From contig NC_065538.1 of the NCBI RefSeq assembly GCF_932294415.1, positions 77,265,834-77,329,833 on the forward strand: 64,000 bases of DNA. The letters run 5' to 3'. The translations under genes were made by a program, and so were the position numbers. This stretch comes from Quercus robur (lineage: Eukaryota; Streptophyta; Magnoliopsida; Fagales; Fagaceae). Positions 13,201-25,454 of the stretch are shown in pieces. Within the stretch, counting starts at the first letter, position 1, and every line of letters starts with the position of its first letter. The notes beneath the pieces were generated by a model, which was not told the origin of the DNA, searched no databases, and worked only from the letters and a program-made list of their open reading frames with translations.

Positions 13201-14379
13201 AAGGATTTGAGCAATCTCTCCCTCATTCGTGCACATCTGCCCCTCTGAATTTCTCAACTCAGATTTTATTTCGTCGGTATCTATGAGTTGCCCGGCTATG
13301 GAAGTAGCGAGTGTTCTTATCCCCTTCATGTAACCACAATGCTCTAGACCTCTGCTTCCACATCTTTTCTTCTTTTCCCAATAAATCACTTATTTCTCTT
13401 TTTAATTTCAGCACACCATCCATTGATCCTCCCCTAATAGCTACGTCCTCTTATTTTTTTAGTTTTTCCTTTTTTTCCCTTAATAGTTTTGTGACATTGC
13501 CGAAAGAGTTCCTGCTCCACCACTTCAAATTTACTTGGCAACTTTTTAATTTGATTTCCACTTGTCCATCGAACTCCCATGGGCTAGTTCTCTCCAAGCC
13601 GCCTCCATTGATGCATGGCACCCTTCCTCCTCGATCCACATTTGCTCAAACCTCCATGGCCTTTGAATTTTCTTTGGTATGCCTGTTGGGAATATCATAA
13701 TCGGCTTATGGTCAGAAGTCCCACACTCCAAGTGCACAATTTTTGTATCTGGGAATTTTTCAATCCAATCGATTGTTGCCACCGCCCTATCAATCCTCTC
13801 CCAAATTGTGTATCCTTCCCTTTGTCTGTTGCACCATGTATATTTTCCTCCCACGTACCCCAAGTCTTTAAAGCCACATTCATCCAACACATCTCTAAAA
13901 TCTTGCATCTGCCTGAATGGACATAACCTCCCTCCCAATTTTTCATGAGCTCTTGTAATTTCATTGAAATCGCCTGCGCAAATCCAAGGCAAAGAGTGCC
14001 TAGCTTTAAATCTTCGTAAAGTTGCCCATGAAATATGGTGATTATTTGTATCTGGTTCTCCGTAGAAGCCTATAAACCTCCATGCATCATCATTGCCTTG
14101 ATTTACAATAGCATCAATATGATTGGGAGAGAAAGTATCCACTGAGAAGTCAAATTCTTTTTTCCAAAAAATTACCACCCCACCTCCTCTTGTCTCTCTA
14201 GAAACTTCAATCATACCTCCAAACTTATATCGTGCCCGAATTTCCTCTAGCCTAGCTTTAGTCAGCCATGTCTCAGCCAAGAACACGATTGCGGGATCTT
14301 GTGCCCGGATTAAATCACCAAGCTCCTGCTCTGTCTCTGGGTTCCCAAACCCTCGACAGTTCCAACATAAGAGACTCAT
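10295..14379 (-). pseudogene. LINE ORF2: endonuclease, reverse transcriptase, RNase H
   Basis: In minus-strand order: an exonuclease/endonuclease/phosphatase domain at 14379-13650 (LLCWNCRG, AETW, GDFNEI, TSDHKP), and a reverse transcriptase at about 13389-12056 (LDMSKAYDRVEW, RQGDPLSPYLF, FADDT). A zf-RVT finger follows (CSLCGTGAENTMHALWEC, about 11130-11070), then a plant RVT_3 RNase H (TNFDGA, EGDAK, VRRQGNTVTHALAQ) ending at the stop 10295-10297. The frame breaks near 13546, 12679 and 12364-12292, where FADDT is out of frame with the preceding RT core, and again near 11560 and 11243. The ATG overlaps the ORF1 stop as ATGA (14376-14379). The protein would nick target DNA and copy the element's RNA; this copy is dead. 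Confidence 0.9.
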
Positions 14380-15920
14380 TGGACCTGGCGGGGCTTGGAA
14401 ACAGCCTCCGCCAATATATCTTTTGTTGCCCCTCCATCCCTTGATTCCACCTTCTTCTTTTTGTTTTGTTCTCCATGGGTCAGATCATCCTTCTCAACTA
14501 GGTTTCTTTTTGCAGGCACAACGGTCTTCTCAGTGGAGTTTTTGTGGTTTGCATCTTGGCATACCCTTTTCCACTTTTTCGGCCTAGGGTTTTTTCCTGA
14601 GCTTGCCACAAGTGGGCTCACGTGATCACTAATCTTAAGTGGCACAGAGATACGTGATTCACTTTCCTTCAAACTGCTAGCTGGCTCCTCAGGTTGACAA
14701 TCTAAATTCACCGTTACACATTGGGCTTTAATCAGATTGCTTAAATCCCCAGGAATAACGCCCTCATTACTCCCCCGTCTCCTTAAATCCTCATCAGTTT
14801 CTTTTTGATTCCTTTCCGGACTATCACCTTCCAAATCGGGCTTAGGTGTTTCCTTTTCAGTGGGTGCAAACTTAACTTCATCTATTTTAATGCGTACATT
14901 AAATTCCTCCGCAAAATCCGCTTCAGCCACTACCTTCGACGTCTCCACCGAAACAGATGGTTCAGCATGCTCCACCACTGTTCGTGAAGTGACCGCTCCG
15001 CCCCCCTTTCTTACTGGTTGTGGCTTCTTTTTCCTTGCTTCATAAAATCCAGGCACACGAACCATTGATTTTTTTGAAAGGACTGCCGCAGTGGTTCATA
15101 TCCACGACCTGTACTCCTTATCTTCATCCTTGAGGCTTCCATCGCTCTCTATCCACCGATCACAGTCTTTATCACAGTGATTTAAACACCCGCACCAATA
15201 ACATATGTTAGGCAGCCTCTCATACTTGAACGAGACCCACCCTTCTTCCCCCTCATCGAAGGATATGAGTCTACCTCTACAAAGAGGAAGAGAAGCAACA
15301 ATAATGACTCGCACTCTCATAAAACTTCCACCCATCATATCTGAGAAGTCTGTCGTCTTGTCAACAATTCCTGCATTGCCACATAATTCTTCTGCAACTT
15401 CTCGCGTCATGAAAGGTGCTGGAATGTCATGAATCTGTATCCATATAGCTACCTGGTTGAACACCAGCTCCCGAACAGGTATTTTCTTATCGTAGCGCTG
15501 CAGCAGGACTATGTGCCTATCAAAGCTCCACGGTTCTGCCGCGAAAATCCTGTCTACTTCCTCCTTTTCCGTGAAAACAAATAGCATTACATGATCACCC
15601 ACATTTCAGACTTCAAACCCACGTTTTGATCTCCATAACGGGTTGAATGTGCGTATGATTGCGTCTGTACTTAGAGCACGTTTTGTTAAAAACTTTGCTG
15701 CAACTATAAACTCGTTCAAGCTCCTATCTTTACGAAGATGAACTCCGCCACCTTCTCTCTCATTCAGTGAGAGGTTATTCCAATGCTTCGTAAGGCTTTC
15801 CATCATAAACTCACTGCACTTACTCTCTTGTTTTCCCACCCTCGAGAAGAAACAAACAACCCCCAAGCCTATAGATAACCTTGTTATCGTAGGGACCTTA
15901 CACCTTATTAGAAGGGACAC
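14376..15920 (-). pseudogene. LINE ORF1: RNA-binding Gag-like protein (DUF4283, zinc knuckle)
   Basis: The N-terminal half matches the DUF4283 domain of plant LINE ORF1 (MESLTKHW, NEFIVAAKFLTKRAL, AEPWSFDRHIVLLQRYD). It is followed by a CCHC knuckle, CYWCGCLNHCDKDC (about 15212-15171). The C-terminal third is charged and low in complexity, ending next to ORF2. TGA stops at 15606-15608 and 15096-15098 interrupt an otherwise continuous frame. ORF1 proteins of this family coat element RNA. Confidence 0.85.
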
Positions 15921-16026
15921 TCAATTCTACTGCCTAAGAGAAGCTCGGTGGACAAAGCTTTCTTAGCTACAGAGAAACTATCTTTACTGCCTCTCTATTA
16001 TTCTAATTCCATCAGGTTGATTGAAA

Positions 16027-16036
16027 AAAGGACGTG
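16027..16036. repeat. LINE target-site duplication, right
   Basis: AAAGGACGTG, partner of 10231-10242 with a two-base gap. After it the sequence resumes the alignment to copy B. Confidence 0.65.
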
Positions 16037-16628
16037 CTGAATACTAGTAAATGTTTATTGCTCTAAATTTGGCACAGGAAACATTAGACTAATACAACGC
16101 TGATATCCTTTCAATTGTTTTTCATGTTGTAAATGTTTATTTCTCAAGCAAAATAAGTATACTATCAACTGCATCATCAAAAATTAAGATTTCAGTTGGT
16201 ATATTTTAAACATTCTATGTGATTCTGTCGTAGGAAATGAATGGTGAAGATGCAAATTTTTTGCTTCCTAAACTCTTCATTCATAACAATCTTCACAAAA
16301 TATTTCATAATAGTTGAGGTGACATCTTATTAATATTAGATGATAAAGTGGTATTAACAGTGGATTTAGCTGAAAACTAATAAAAACCTAATAACTCAAT
16401 TGAAAACTGTTATGTATTTATATATAGCATAAGTGCATAGCTCGTTATGATCTTTGTATGTACGACAAGGGGTCTGCTATGGGGAAAATTCGCATGTACT
16501 CTTAAGTATAATGAAATGATGTTTTCTCCTTTCATATTCATAATTGACCCCACCACAAATTTAGTTATGAATCCTACCATGAATGTAAGAGAAAGGAACA
16601 CCGTCCATAGTGCTCCAAGAGTACCTAA

Positions 16629-16757
16629 TGACCTGTTTGGATTAAGGGGAAAGGAAGGGGGAGTAAGGAAGAGTAGAGTAGAGTTGACCAAAAATTAGGC
16701 TAATTTCCAATCAAATCAACTCTACTCTCTCTACTCCTCCTTAATCCAAATAGACCA
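16629..16757. mobile_element. 129-bp MITE with purine/pyrimidine arms
   Basis: TGACCTGTTTGGATTAAGG at the left pairs with the reverse complement of the right end, TGGTCTATTTGGATTAAGG. Interior AGTAGAGTAGAGTTGA pairs with TCAACTCTACTC, giving a nearly complete hairpin. It is absent from copy B, which reads straight through at about 25000. Confidence 0.8.
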
Positions 16758-16863
16758 AGTACTACTCGAGTTAGCCAACCAATCTTTCCATGTCAAAAGG
16801 GATTTTTTATTTTTCATTTTTTTATTACTCTATATTAAAACATTACGATATTTTTAAAGACCA

Positions 16864-16897
<34 letters not shown>

Positions 16898-17549
16898 AAG
16901 AAGAGGAAGAAGAAAAAGACCAATATAAATACTTATATTAGATTAATATTTCGAAGATTTTTAAAGACCAAGATAAATACTTATATTAGATTAATTTTTC
17001 GCTAATATTTCACACGGTATACTATTACTATGCCGTACACGTGAAGCAAGAAGTCAACCAAGTTAATCAAGCAACTTCAATATTTCTGTGTCCTTACATT
17101 AGAGGGGTCAAGACCCCGGGGCATCAGGGGAAAATAATACTACATATATAAATAAAATAAAATAAATAAAGGTGAAGAAAATCGTTCAGATAATGACTGG
17201 AGAGGAAAATGGAGACAACATATAGGACGGAAAAGAAAAAGTCGCTGATGGCTACGGACTGAATTGAAAAAGTGAGGGAAGAGTGCGACTGCGAACTTTT
17301 CACCAGTTTCTGAAAGTATAGAAAGGCCATCTGTTAATAATGTCTTAGTGAGGAGAAAGTTTAGGACAAACACAAATTCACAATATGCAGTATCACCTTG
17401 TGATTGCTGCACTTAATTTTTTTTAATCAAGTTTTTGCGTGGGTCAAGTATGTAAGTGTTGATATCCAATCACAAAATGACACCAAAATAAGTTGTGCTT
17501 GAGTATGTGATTGGGTATGATACTATGATCATAAGCGTTTCTCATTTCG

Positions 17550-17726
17550 AGAAGTGCTATATCTACAACATTTTCACAATACTTATACAATAAATCTTAG
17601 GTGACAGGTTATTAAAAGTTTTTAATTTGAATCTAGCCATGAAATTACTTTCTTGCAAATAGTAATAGCCTGTAATAACCTGTCACAAAAGATTTATTGG
17701 GAAAATATTGTGGATGTAGATTTCTC
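17550..17726. mobile_element. MITE with long inverted repeats
   Basis: The left arm contains ATCTACAACATTTTCACAAT and GGTGACAGGTTATTA; the right arm contains their inverted counterparts, TAATAACCTGTCAC and ATATTGTGGATGTAGAT. Copy B lacks it at the matching site (near 29705). Confidence 0.75.
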
Positions 17727-18188
17727 TTCTTCTTTTTCCTTTTTTTTTTTGGGAACAATCTTCAAAACGTGACATCCACGAATTCTTTGTCAAAATTTTG
17801 ATTTGATTTCTTTCTTTCTTTATTTATTTTTTTTTTGGAAAATATTATAATTTACTTAAAATGGTTTGATCTTGTCATAATTTTTCCTTTTTTTTTATAA
17901 TTATTTTATAATCGAACTGTTCTTATAAGTGAGGAAGAGGATTCTAACATTGATTTTCTTAATAAAAAAATTATCAGGTAATGTTACCGATTACAACTCA
18001 TGGTCCAATAGAAAGATTTCGTAATTTATGTAACTCGACCAATTCATGTGTTAGAAGCCTTAGAAATTATTGTACAATACTTTGTGTATCTGTATTGTGG
18101 CTTGCTAATGTAATTATCGCTTCATTTTCTTTAAAAAAAATAATAAATTAATTAATTAAAGCCCTAAAGTTTGAATTCAAATGAATTC

Positions 18189-18962
18189 TGTGGGGTCAAA
18201 AACACAAATTATGAAAAACTATGAATGGATTCTTGATCAACACAATTAGTTTCTAAGTAAATAGATACAGAACTCCACAATAGGAAGATTGGACAGGTGA
18301 TCGAAGGCAAGGAAAGACAAAAATAAACATTGTTATTGAGAAAAAAACTAGTTCCCAAGGTACAATGAGTAATTCAAAGACAAATACAAATTTTTTCTCT
18401 CCCTTTTTTTTTTTTTCTCTCTTGTTCTCTTATTCTAATTTTTTGGATCCCCTTTTTTGTTGGCCATCTCCTCCTTTTATCCTCCTTTCTTCTTCCTTTT
18501 CAGTTGTGTATTTCTTAACTAGATTTGGGGAGATACTTGTCCCATCAGACACCTCCCTAACATTTCTTGATTATGAAGATAGACTTTTGGGGTGCCTCTA
18601 CTGTTCAGTCTAGTCATTTAACATTTAATGAGGCTGACATTAGGTAGGAATAGCCAATTAATGCAAAGGTGACTACTACGGTGGGCTCTGCATCGACTTC
18701 TTCGCGTTCCTTGAGGATGGAAACCAAAGCTGAATCCTTGGTGAATCAGTTGACTGCTTCTCAGTTAGGCTATTACATCTCATAATAACCTATTCCTCAA
18801 ATTATCGTGGTAACCAGTCCAAATGGTCTATTTTCTTTTGAACTTGGGTTTTCTATGTTTGGATCTAGGCCAAGTCCTTACTTCGGTAGTATCTCTTTGG
18901 CCCGAAATTCATGAGGCAGTTGTGTTCTTACCCCCCCCCCCCCCCCCCCCCCCCCAACCACA
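18189..18962 (-). mobile_element. solo LTR, Gypsy-like
   Basis: It starts TGTGGGGTC and ends CCAACCACA, flanked by AATTC (18184-18188) and AATTT (18963-18967). Copy B runs uninterrupted here (about 30137). It shares CTTGTCCCATCAGACACC with the Gypsy LTR at 36821-37607, which sets the minus orientation. A run of 25 C at 18931-18955 lies near its right end. Confidence 0.8.
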
Positions 18963-19195
18963 AATTTGTTAGGATTCTACTGTTTTTACATTTAGTTGAG
19001 AAACGCCTAAAGAAAATGCAAAGACTATTAGCATTTGTTGTTTGATCCTATTAGTCTTGCAAACTTTTTTTTTTTTTTTTTTTTTGAGGAGTCTTGCAAA
19101 CTTTTCAAGTACAAAATTTTGAGATATAAATTTTGGACTAAAATAAAATCATTAATTAGTATTTGAACAAAACAATAGCAATTTTCATTTTAATT

Positions 19196-19662
19196 CAAAT
19201 CTCATAAAGTTAAATGTAACAATTAAAAATCTATAAATTAAATTTGTGATAAGATCAAACCACATAAGATAAATTCTAAATTCTGCTTTCTTCTCTTCTT
19301 TATGGGGGCCATAATCCATATTTCCTCACCTTTTAAAACAAATAGAGTTTTTTTTTTTTTTTTTTTGGTGGGGGGGGGGATCTTCAAGTTTGAAAATTCA
19401 CTCTTTTGTAAGTTAGAGCAAAATTCATGTAAGCTATTAACATTTACTCATATGTATCTATCCTTGTTTACCCAAAGAAATTGAGTTTTTCCTTAGAGTA
19501 TGACAAAAAATAATTAAGTTTTTCGGTAGAAATGAAAAAAATTTCTTATCACTCTTCCCTTGATCTGTTCTATCCTACTCTCTGTTTGCCCAAAATTTTC
19601 CCATTTGAAAAAGCGAATGGGGCATACATTTGTTTTGCTCACCTTTGCCTTGCCTCATGTGT

Positions 19663-19712
<50 letters not shown>

Positions 19713-20164
19713 TCTTTTTCTTTGTTGAGGGTGGTTTATACACTTCTTGTACCCTAAACACGTGTCTTGATATTATTAGACAACATTTAGTCTAGACTTT
19801 TCTAGGAAGGAAGTTGGGTCTGACGCTCTCATGGAATGGGCTTCAAGGTCCCATTTTGCCGCTGCTAGTTTGTGCACAAACATTGAGTCCAAAGTCTAGG
19901 GAATGACACTATAAACTAGGCTTATTCTCTACTTCTACCACAGAAGGATCATTTCTCCAGTTTCTGCCACAGAACTGTTTTTTCTTAACTTTCTACTGTG
20001 CCATAAAGTTTTCTGCATTTTTCTACAATGTGAGTGACCGTTCTCCATTTTTTGTTGTATAAATATTTCTCAACTTCCTGAACATAAATAACTCTAAAAC
20101 CCAAAGAAAATACCCATCAAGAAAATGTTAGTTTACAAGGATTAGTATATTGTCAAATATATAC

Positions 20165-20213
<49 letters not shown>

Positions 20214-20805
20214 CAGAATAATGATTAGTTTGTATTAAAGTTAATGCACGTAATAACAAAGAAATAATGAAAGCTTCAACAAAAATAATAATGGGAAAAG
20301 AGTATTCACAACAAGATGTTGACTAAAAAGATCTCAATCCCAACTCACATAACCTTATTACCAAATAAGGCTATAAAGTTATGCAGTTTGGAATGTGAGT
20401 CAGAGTAGTCATCCTTTGGAGATTGCAAAGAGAGAGTGTGCTTAATTTGGTGTTTTCTGAGGGGGGAAAAGATTCCTAGTGATGCATGCTAATTCTGCCC
20501 TATATTCTCTACTTTCTCTCTTCTCTTAAATATCACTTTCTTTCTCTTCTCTCTTCTTTTGCTTTCAACTCATTATTCAAATTTCCTTAATATGTATTTC
20601 GTTGATTTCTATGTTGTTCTTGCTACTGTTGTTGTTCTCTTCCCATATTCACGGGTACTATTCCTTTTATATCCAAGACTAAGCCTAGGTGGTTTTCCTT
20701 TTTTACCATTGTTTTCACCAAACATTTTGTCTACTGCAAGTATTCAACCAACACCCACAACGTACTAGACACTATCTTCTAACCGTGTACAAGTGGGTTC
20801 AATCC
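19196..20805. other. non-coding stretch with AT dinucleotide tracts
   Basis: No gene was recognised. It contains T and G runs (19349-19379), a TA tract (about 19665-19704) followed by oligo(T), and a second TA tract with CATA repeats (about 20160-20210). A short promoter-like TGTATAAATA occurs near 20056. Any unit between 19800 and 20150 could be a worn LTR, but I cannot show ends. Confidence 0.35.
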
Positions 20806-21623
20806 TGTTGGGAAATTTAGACCTCGGTTGATAGAATTAATAAGTTTTAAACCCAAGTTATTAATTAGATTTATTATGAATAAACTTTGTTAAAACAAAC
20901 TAACATCAATATCATGCACAACAGAATAGTAAATAAGACAAGATATGATGACTCAGGAAAACTAATGAAACAAACTAGTTTCATAGTAAAAAACCTGGGA
21001 GGAAACCTTCCTGAAAAACAATCCACTATAATAAAGAGAAGTTTCAAATCTAGTACAAAACTTTTGTCCCTAGACTCTATAATCCCCATAGATGAACTTA
21101 CAGTAGAAATCTTCTACCGCTTCAGAACCTTTGAACTCTTTAATATATGAACACCACCCTTTTGCACGGATCCCAGTACATGACTAACCAATGATGCACG
21201 AAAATAAGTCTTAAATATGTCTAGGGTTGTGAGAAAAGAAACCCTACACAAATACATAAACATGGGCTGAAAATCAGATCTGGAAATTTGAATTTTGTAA
21301 TTCTCGATAGATACAGCTATTGAGCTATCTGTCGAGACTTCGATAGATAGGTTATCTGTTGATAGCTATTAAGACTCATTAAATATTGATAGATGCTATC
21401 TGTCGGCAGCCGTTGAGAATTTGTCTAGCTTTAATGAACAGCTTTTCTTCACTTGTTTCTTGGTCCAATCTTCATGGCTTTAATACTAGACTTTGAACCC
21501 TTGTTCCTTGAAGTATTAAACACATCCTAGATCTATCCAATTACAAGTAAAGTGCGTTTTGTCAAAGGATTAGCCAATTCTAAATGACATATGTTCTTAA
21601 CATGATCCACATATGTCCTAACA
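20806..21623 (-). mobile_element. solo LTR, inverted relative of 23339-24304
   Basis: It is bounded by AATCC on both sides (20801-20805 and 21624-21628), starts TGTTGGGAAATTTAG and ends ATATGTCCTAACA. Read on the minus strand its first 200 bases match the LTR at 23339 (TGTTAGGACATATGTG, TTGGCTAATCCTTTGACAAA). The remaining part differs, so it is a related subfamily. It contains several GATAGAT / TCTGTCGAG palindromic elements (21305-21415). Confidence 0.88.
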
Positions 21624-22018
21624 AATCCCATTAGAGAGTTTTAGCCTCTTACAACAAATGGTCTCCCCGTTTTGGTATATATATATATATATATACTAAT
21701 TTTAATAATTTTTTTCTATAAAATTATACTTTGCCCCCTTAAAAATATTATTAACTCTTTTAAAAATAGGGTTATGTTGACAAATGCCCTTAGGGTAATT
21801 GTTAATAAACCATAATAAGAAAGTTTTGACACTACTTTTACGTGAAATATAAAAAACTGCCAACAATATTTATTATTTTATCATTCTTCCAATAAAATAT
21901 TTCTAAAAATAGCTCCTAAAACAATCTTCATAGGGCATTGGTTAACATTTTCCTTAAAAATAATGCTACAACCACAAACTTATCTATAATATTTTTACAA
22001 ATAGATGAGATAAAGATT
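21624..22018. other. intergenic, nothing recognised
   Basis: AT-rich spacer between a solo LTR and duplicated block B, with a TA tract at 21675-21694. No coding signal. Confidence 0.4.
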
Positions 22019-22091
22019 CTTACTAGTTTCCATATAGGCCCACCACTTATATAATTTTTTTACTTACCAATAACCATTTACCATATTAGCA

Positions 22092-22124
<33 letters not shown>

Positions 22125-22425
22125 TTGTAGTTCTAGCATTTTCGTCAATTTAAAAATCATAAAAAATATATATAGATCTAAAATCTAAAACAAAATATAC
22201 AAGCCTAAAAAAAATTAGTCCAACAACAAAAATTACAAATAACAAAGCTAAAAAAAAAAAATTAAGTCTAACTAAACAATTTTACCCAAAACAAACAACC
22301 GACCCTTTAAAAAATTTTAAACAAAATAATTTTTGTCTTTACCTAACTGCAGACGAACACATCAAAGACTACCCAATAAAAAATAAAAATAAATAAAAAC
22401 TTTAATTGGCTAAACAACAATAAAG

Positions 22426-23028
22426 CAGTGGCGGCTCCAGGATTATTTTCTAGGGGGTTCAACAATAAAAATAAAATTATACAAAATTTTAAACAAAAGA
22501 TTAATTAAATATATCGACATCACAAAAAAAAAAAAATTTAATACATAAAGTTTTACAATTGTTTTCTACGTTGTTTCATATTTTGAAATTGTTGCATGAT
22601 ATCTTTATTATCAATCCTATTAGCTACAACTGTTTCAATGTACATAGTCAAACAATCATTCATTCACTAATTTCCCATTTGATTTATTTATTTAAAATTT
22701 GTTAAGATCTAAATGAGTTTTTTTAAGGTTCAAGATTAGCAAATTCTAGTTTTGTTGTTGGGCTAATTAAAATTTTTTCCCAGATTATAGATCAACTTGG
22801 TTTGTTATTGAGATCTTTCTTTGTGTTTAAAAAGGTCAAGATATTGTTAAGAATTAAGATGATCATATTTAAGTTTATTTCAGTTGGGCTTAAGGTTAGG
22901 GTGTTCAAAATTTTATTTCAAGTGTCAAAACAAGAAAAATAAGATAAAAAATATTATGATAATTTTTTTTTTGTTCCAATTCAGGGGGTTCATTTGAACC
23001 CCCGGGGCTCCAAGTGGAGTTTCCCCTG
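22426..23028. mobile_element. hAT-like non-autonomous element
   Basis: It is flanked by 8-bp near-duplicates CAATAAAG (22418-22425) and CAACAAAG (23029-23036). Ends CAGTGGCGGCTCCAGG and ...TTTCCCCTG are short imperfect inverted repeats starting CAG, backed by GGGGGTTCAA / TTGAACCCCC near each end. There is no transposase. Copy A lacks it. Confidence 0.75.
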
Positions 23029-23338
23029 CAACAAAGCCAAATATTGGAGTTGACACACGTAGCCAGCAGCAGAACTACCCCCCTGACTCTAAATCCTGAC
23101 CCTATCTCTCATTGAACCATTTTAAGAAAGTTTTGAAACTACTTTTTCACTTTTGAAAAATAGCATTTTGTTATTGTTGCTCACGTGGTCCAATGTGCAA
23201 ACGTATAAAAATCACGCCATTTGGCCAAAATGCAAGATGAAGATAACTTTACCAAACACAATTATGTTTTGAAACGGTAAGTGTGGTTTTTTGCCCCTAA
23301 GGCAGTAACCAAAGGGCACTAGTTAGCAAGTTTCGAGA

Positions 23339-24304
23339 TGTTAGGACATATGTGATTCACTTGTTAGGAACATATGTCACTATTTTATGTAATTGGCTAA
23401 TCCTTTGACAAAACAAATTTTACTTGTATTTGGGTAGATCTAGGATGTATTTAATACTTCAAGAAACTTTGTTTCAAGATCAAGTGTTGAAGTAATGCAA
23501 GTTTGTCCAAGATTCAAACTGAAAAGGGCATGTCATTAAAGTTCGACAGCTAACCATCTATCGAGCTTAAAGAGCTATTCAGCCCCATGGCTTGACAGCA
23601 GCTCGACAAATAGGGTATCTGTCGAGGTTTATGAAAAACAGAATTTCAATTCTGTTTTGACTCTAATCTGTGGTTATGTGTTTGGGTTTTCTTTTCTCAC
23701 AACCCTAGGCATATAAAAGGATTATTTTAAGGGCCGTAAAAGAGTTGCACAAGTGTTAAGCAAAGTTTGCTCAAGCAAATTGTGATCAGAGACAGAATTT
23801 GCCCTAGCTCATCATTCTTGTGAAGAAGTTGCTGTGTTTGTGCACCGTAGGGTTTTGTGACTAAGCATCTTCTTAATCTCCATCATTTGGATGAACTGAA
23901 GAACTTTGCAGCCAACAACCTTCTCTAGTTGGTGATTGAAGTTGCGTACTGGGATCCACGCAATTGGTTAGTCACTACAGAATAAGTCTAATTGGGTATT
24001 AGGATAAGGGTTCAACTGTAGGTTGGTATAAGGTACTGGGATTCCTTTACTTGTAACCGCTTGTTGTGATAATAATGGAATTTCAGGAGTGGTGACCTTA
24101 AAATCACCTGGTGGGATTTTTGCCGTGTTGGTTTTCTCCATTCGTAAACAAATCACCGTGTCAATTTATTTTCCACTACATACTTAGTTTATTGGTGATT
24201 TATTTGTGCTACCACGCATTTGCGTGTTAATTTAATTAATTAATAAACTTGGCTAATTAATCAATTAATTTATCACAAAGAGTCAATTCGTTTTTGGCCT
24301 ATCA
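23339..24304 (+). mobile_element. solo LTR with CGAGA target duplication
   Basis: It starts TGTTAGGACATATG and ends TTGGCCTATCA; CGAGA lies on both sides (23334-23338 and 24305-24309). Copy A has the uninterrupted site near 10012. It contains TATCTGTCGAGG and an AGGGTTTTGTGAC leader-like region. It is related in its first part to 20806-21623. Confidence 0.9.
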
Positions 24305-25141
24305 CGAGATTCTCACTTAATTATACAATAATTACTTTACTCCACAATTACCGTAACAAGCCATAATAATATGGCACCAAAACTCAATATTGACAGAATT
24401 TCATGGCATAACAAAGGTATCATGTTAAATACTCGAAAATGTTTATTGCTCTAAATTTGGCACATGAAACATTAGACTAATACAATACTGATATCCTTTC
24501 AATTTGTTTCATGTTGTAAATGTTTATTTCTCAGGCAAAATAAGTATAATATCAATTCAATCATCAAAAATTAAGATTTCAGTTGGTATATTTTAAAGAT
24601 TTTTTTTTCATAGGAAATGAATGGTGAAGATACAAATTTTCTGCTTCCTTAACTCTTCATTCACAACAATTTTAACAAAATATTTCATAATAGTTGAGGT
24701 GACAACTTTTTAATATTTGATGATAAAGTGATATTAATAGTGGGTTTAGGTGAAAACTAAAAAAACCTAATAACTCAATTGAAAACTGTTATGTATATAT
24801 ATTGCATAACTCATTATGATCTTTGTATGTATGACTAGGGTTTTGTTATTGGGAAAATTCATATGTACTCTTTGAGTATAATAAAATGGTTCTTCCTCTT
24901 CTCACATTCATAGTAGACCCCACCATAAATTTAGTTAGTGAATCTCACCATGAATGTGAGATGAGAGAGCACTATTCACTGTGCTTCAAGAGTACCTAAA
25001 TATTACTCATGCTATATAGAGTCAGTCAAGCAAATTTAATTGACCAACTCAACCAATCTTTCCATGTCAAAAGGAATTTTTTTTTTTTTTAATTTCTTTT
25101 GGTTAGTCTATATTAAAACATTTTGATAATTTTAAAGGCCA

Positions 25142-25175
<34 letters not shown>

Positions 25176-25454
25176 TAGAAGAAGAAGAAGAAAAAGAAGA
25201 AGATAAATACTTATTTTATTTTATTAGATCTAATATTTCAAAGATTTCTGTTATTTTTCACTAATATATCACACAAGGAAATTTATTAGGTAGTTCAGAA
25301 GTATACTTCCTCCCTCTTACATGGGATGATCCCCATGGTAGGTGGGACTCACTCTTATGCAAGAGAGAAAATGTACTCTTGAAATATCCAATAATAACCC
25401 ATCACAGAGGATATACTATTTCTATTTCGTATACGTGAAGCAAGAAATCAACTT

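Larger units (their letters stand above)
10243..16026 (-). mobile_element. L1-type LINE, nearly full length, degenerate
   Basis: The minus-strand order is ORF1, then ORF2 (endonuclease, reverse transcriptase, zinc finger, RNase H), then a 3' oligo(A) tail seen as T 10243-10269. The imperfect target duplication is 10231-10242 and 16027-16036. Copy B of the surrounding block carries no insertion at the matching site near 24425, which fixes both ends independently. Length is about 5.8 kb. Multiple stops and frameshifts show that it is inactive. Confidence 0.92.
9418..19195. repeat. diverged duplicated block, copy A
   Basis: Single-copy-like sequence here matches 22019-30795 in the same order and orientation. 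Matching segments include 9418-10242, 16037-17430, 17430-18188 and 18963-19195. Examples shared with copy B: ACCATTTACCATATTAGCAA (9473 and 22075), GAAACATTAGACTAATACAA (16078 and 24467) and GTTAGAAGCCTTAGAAATTA. Four insertions are private to this copy: the LINE 10243-16026, MITEs 16629-16757 and 17550-17726, and the solo LTR 18189-18962. Without insertions the unit is roughly 3 kb. It encodes nothing I can recognise and could be a segmental duplication or an old dispersed repeat. Confidence 0.8.

Noticed and set aside
13311-14587. Plus-strand frames of 90-154 codons
   Set aside because: Antisense shadows of the LINE ORF1/ORF2 coding region.
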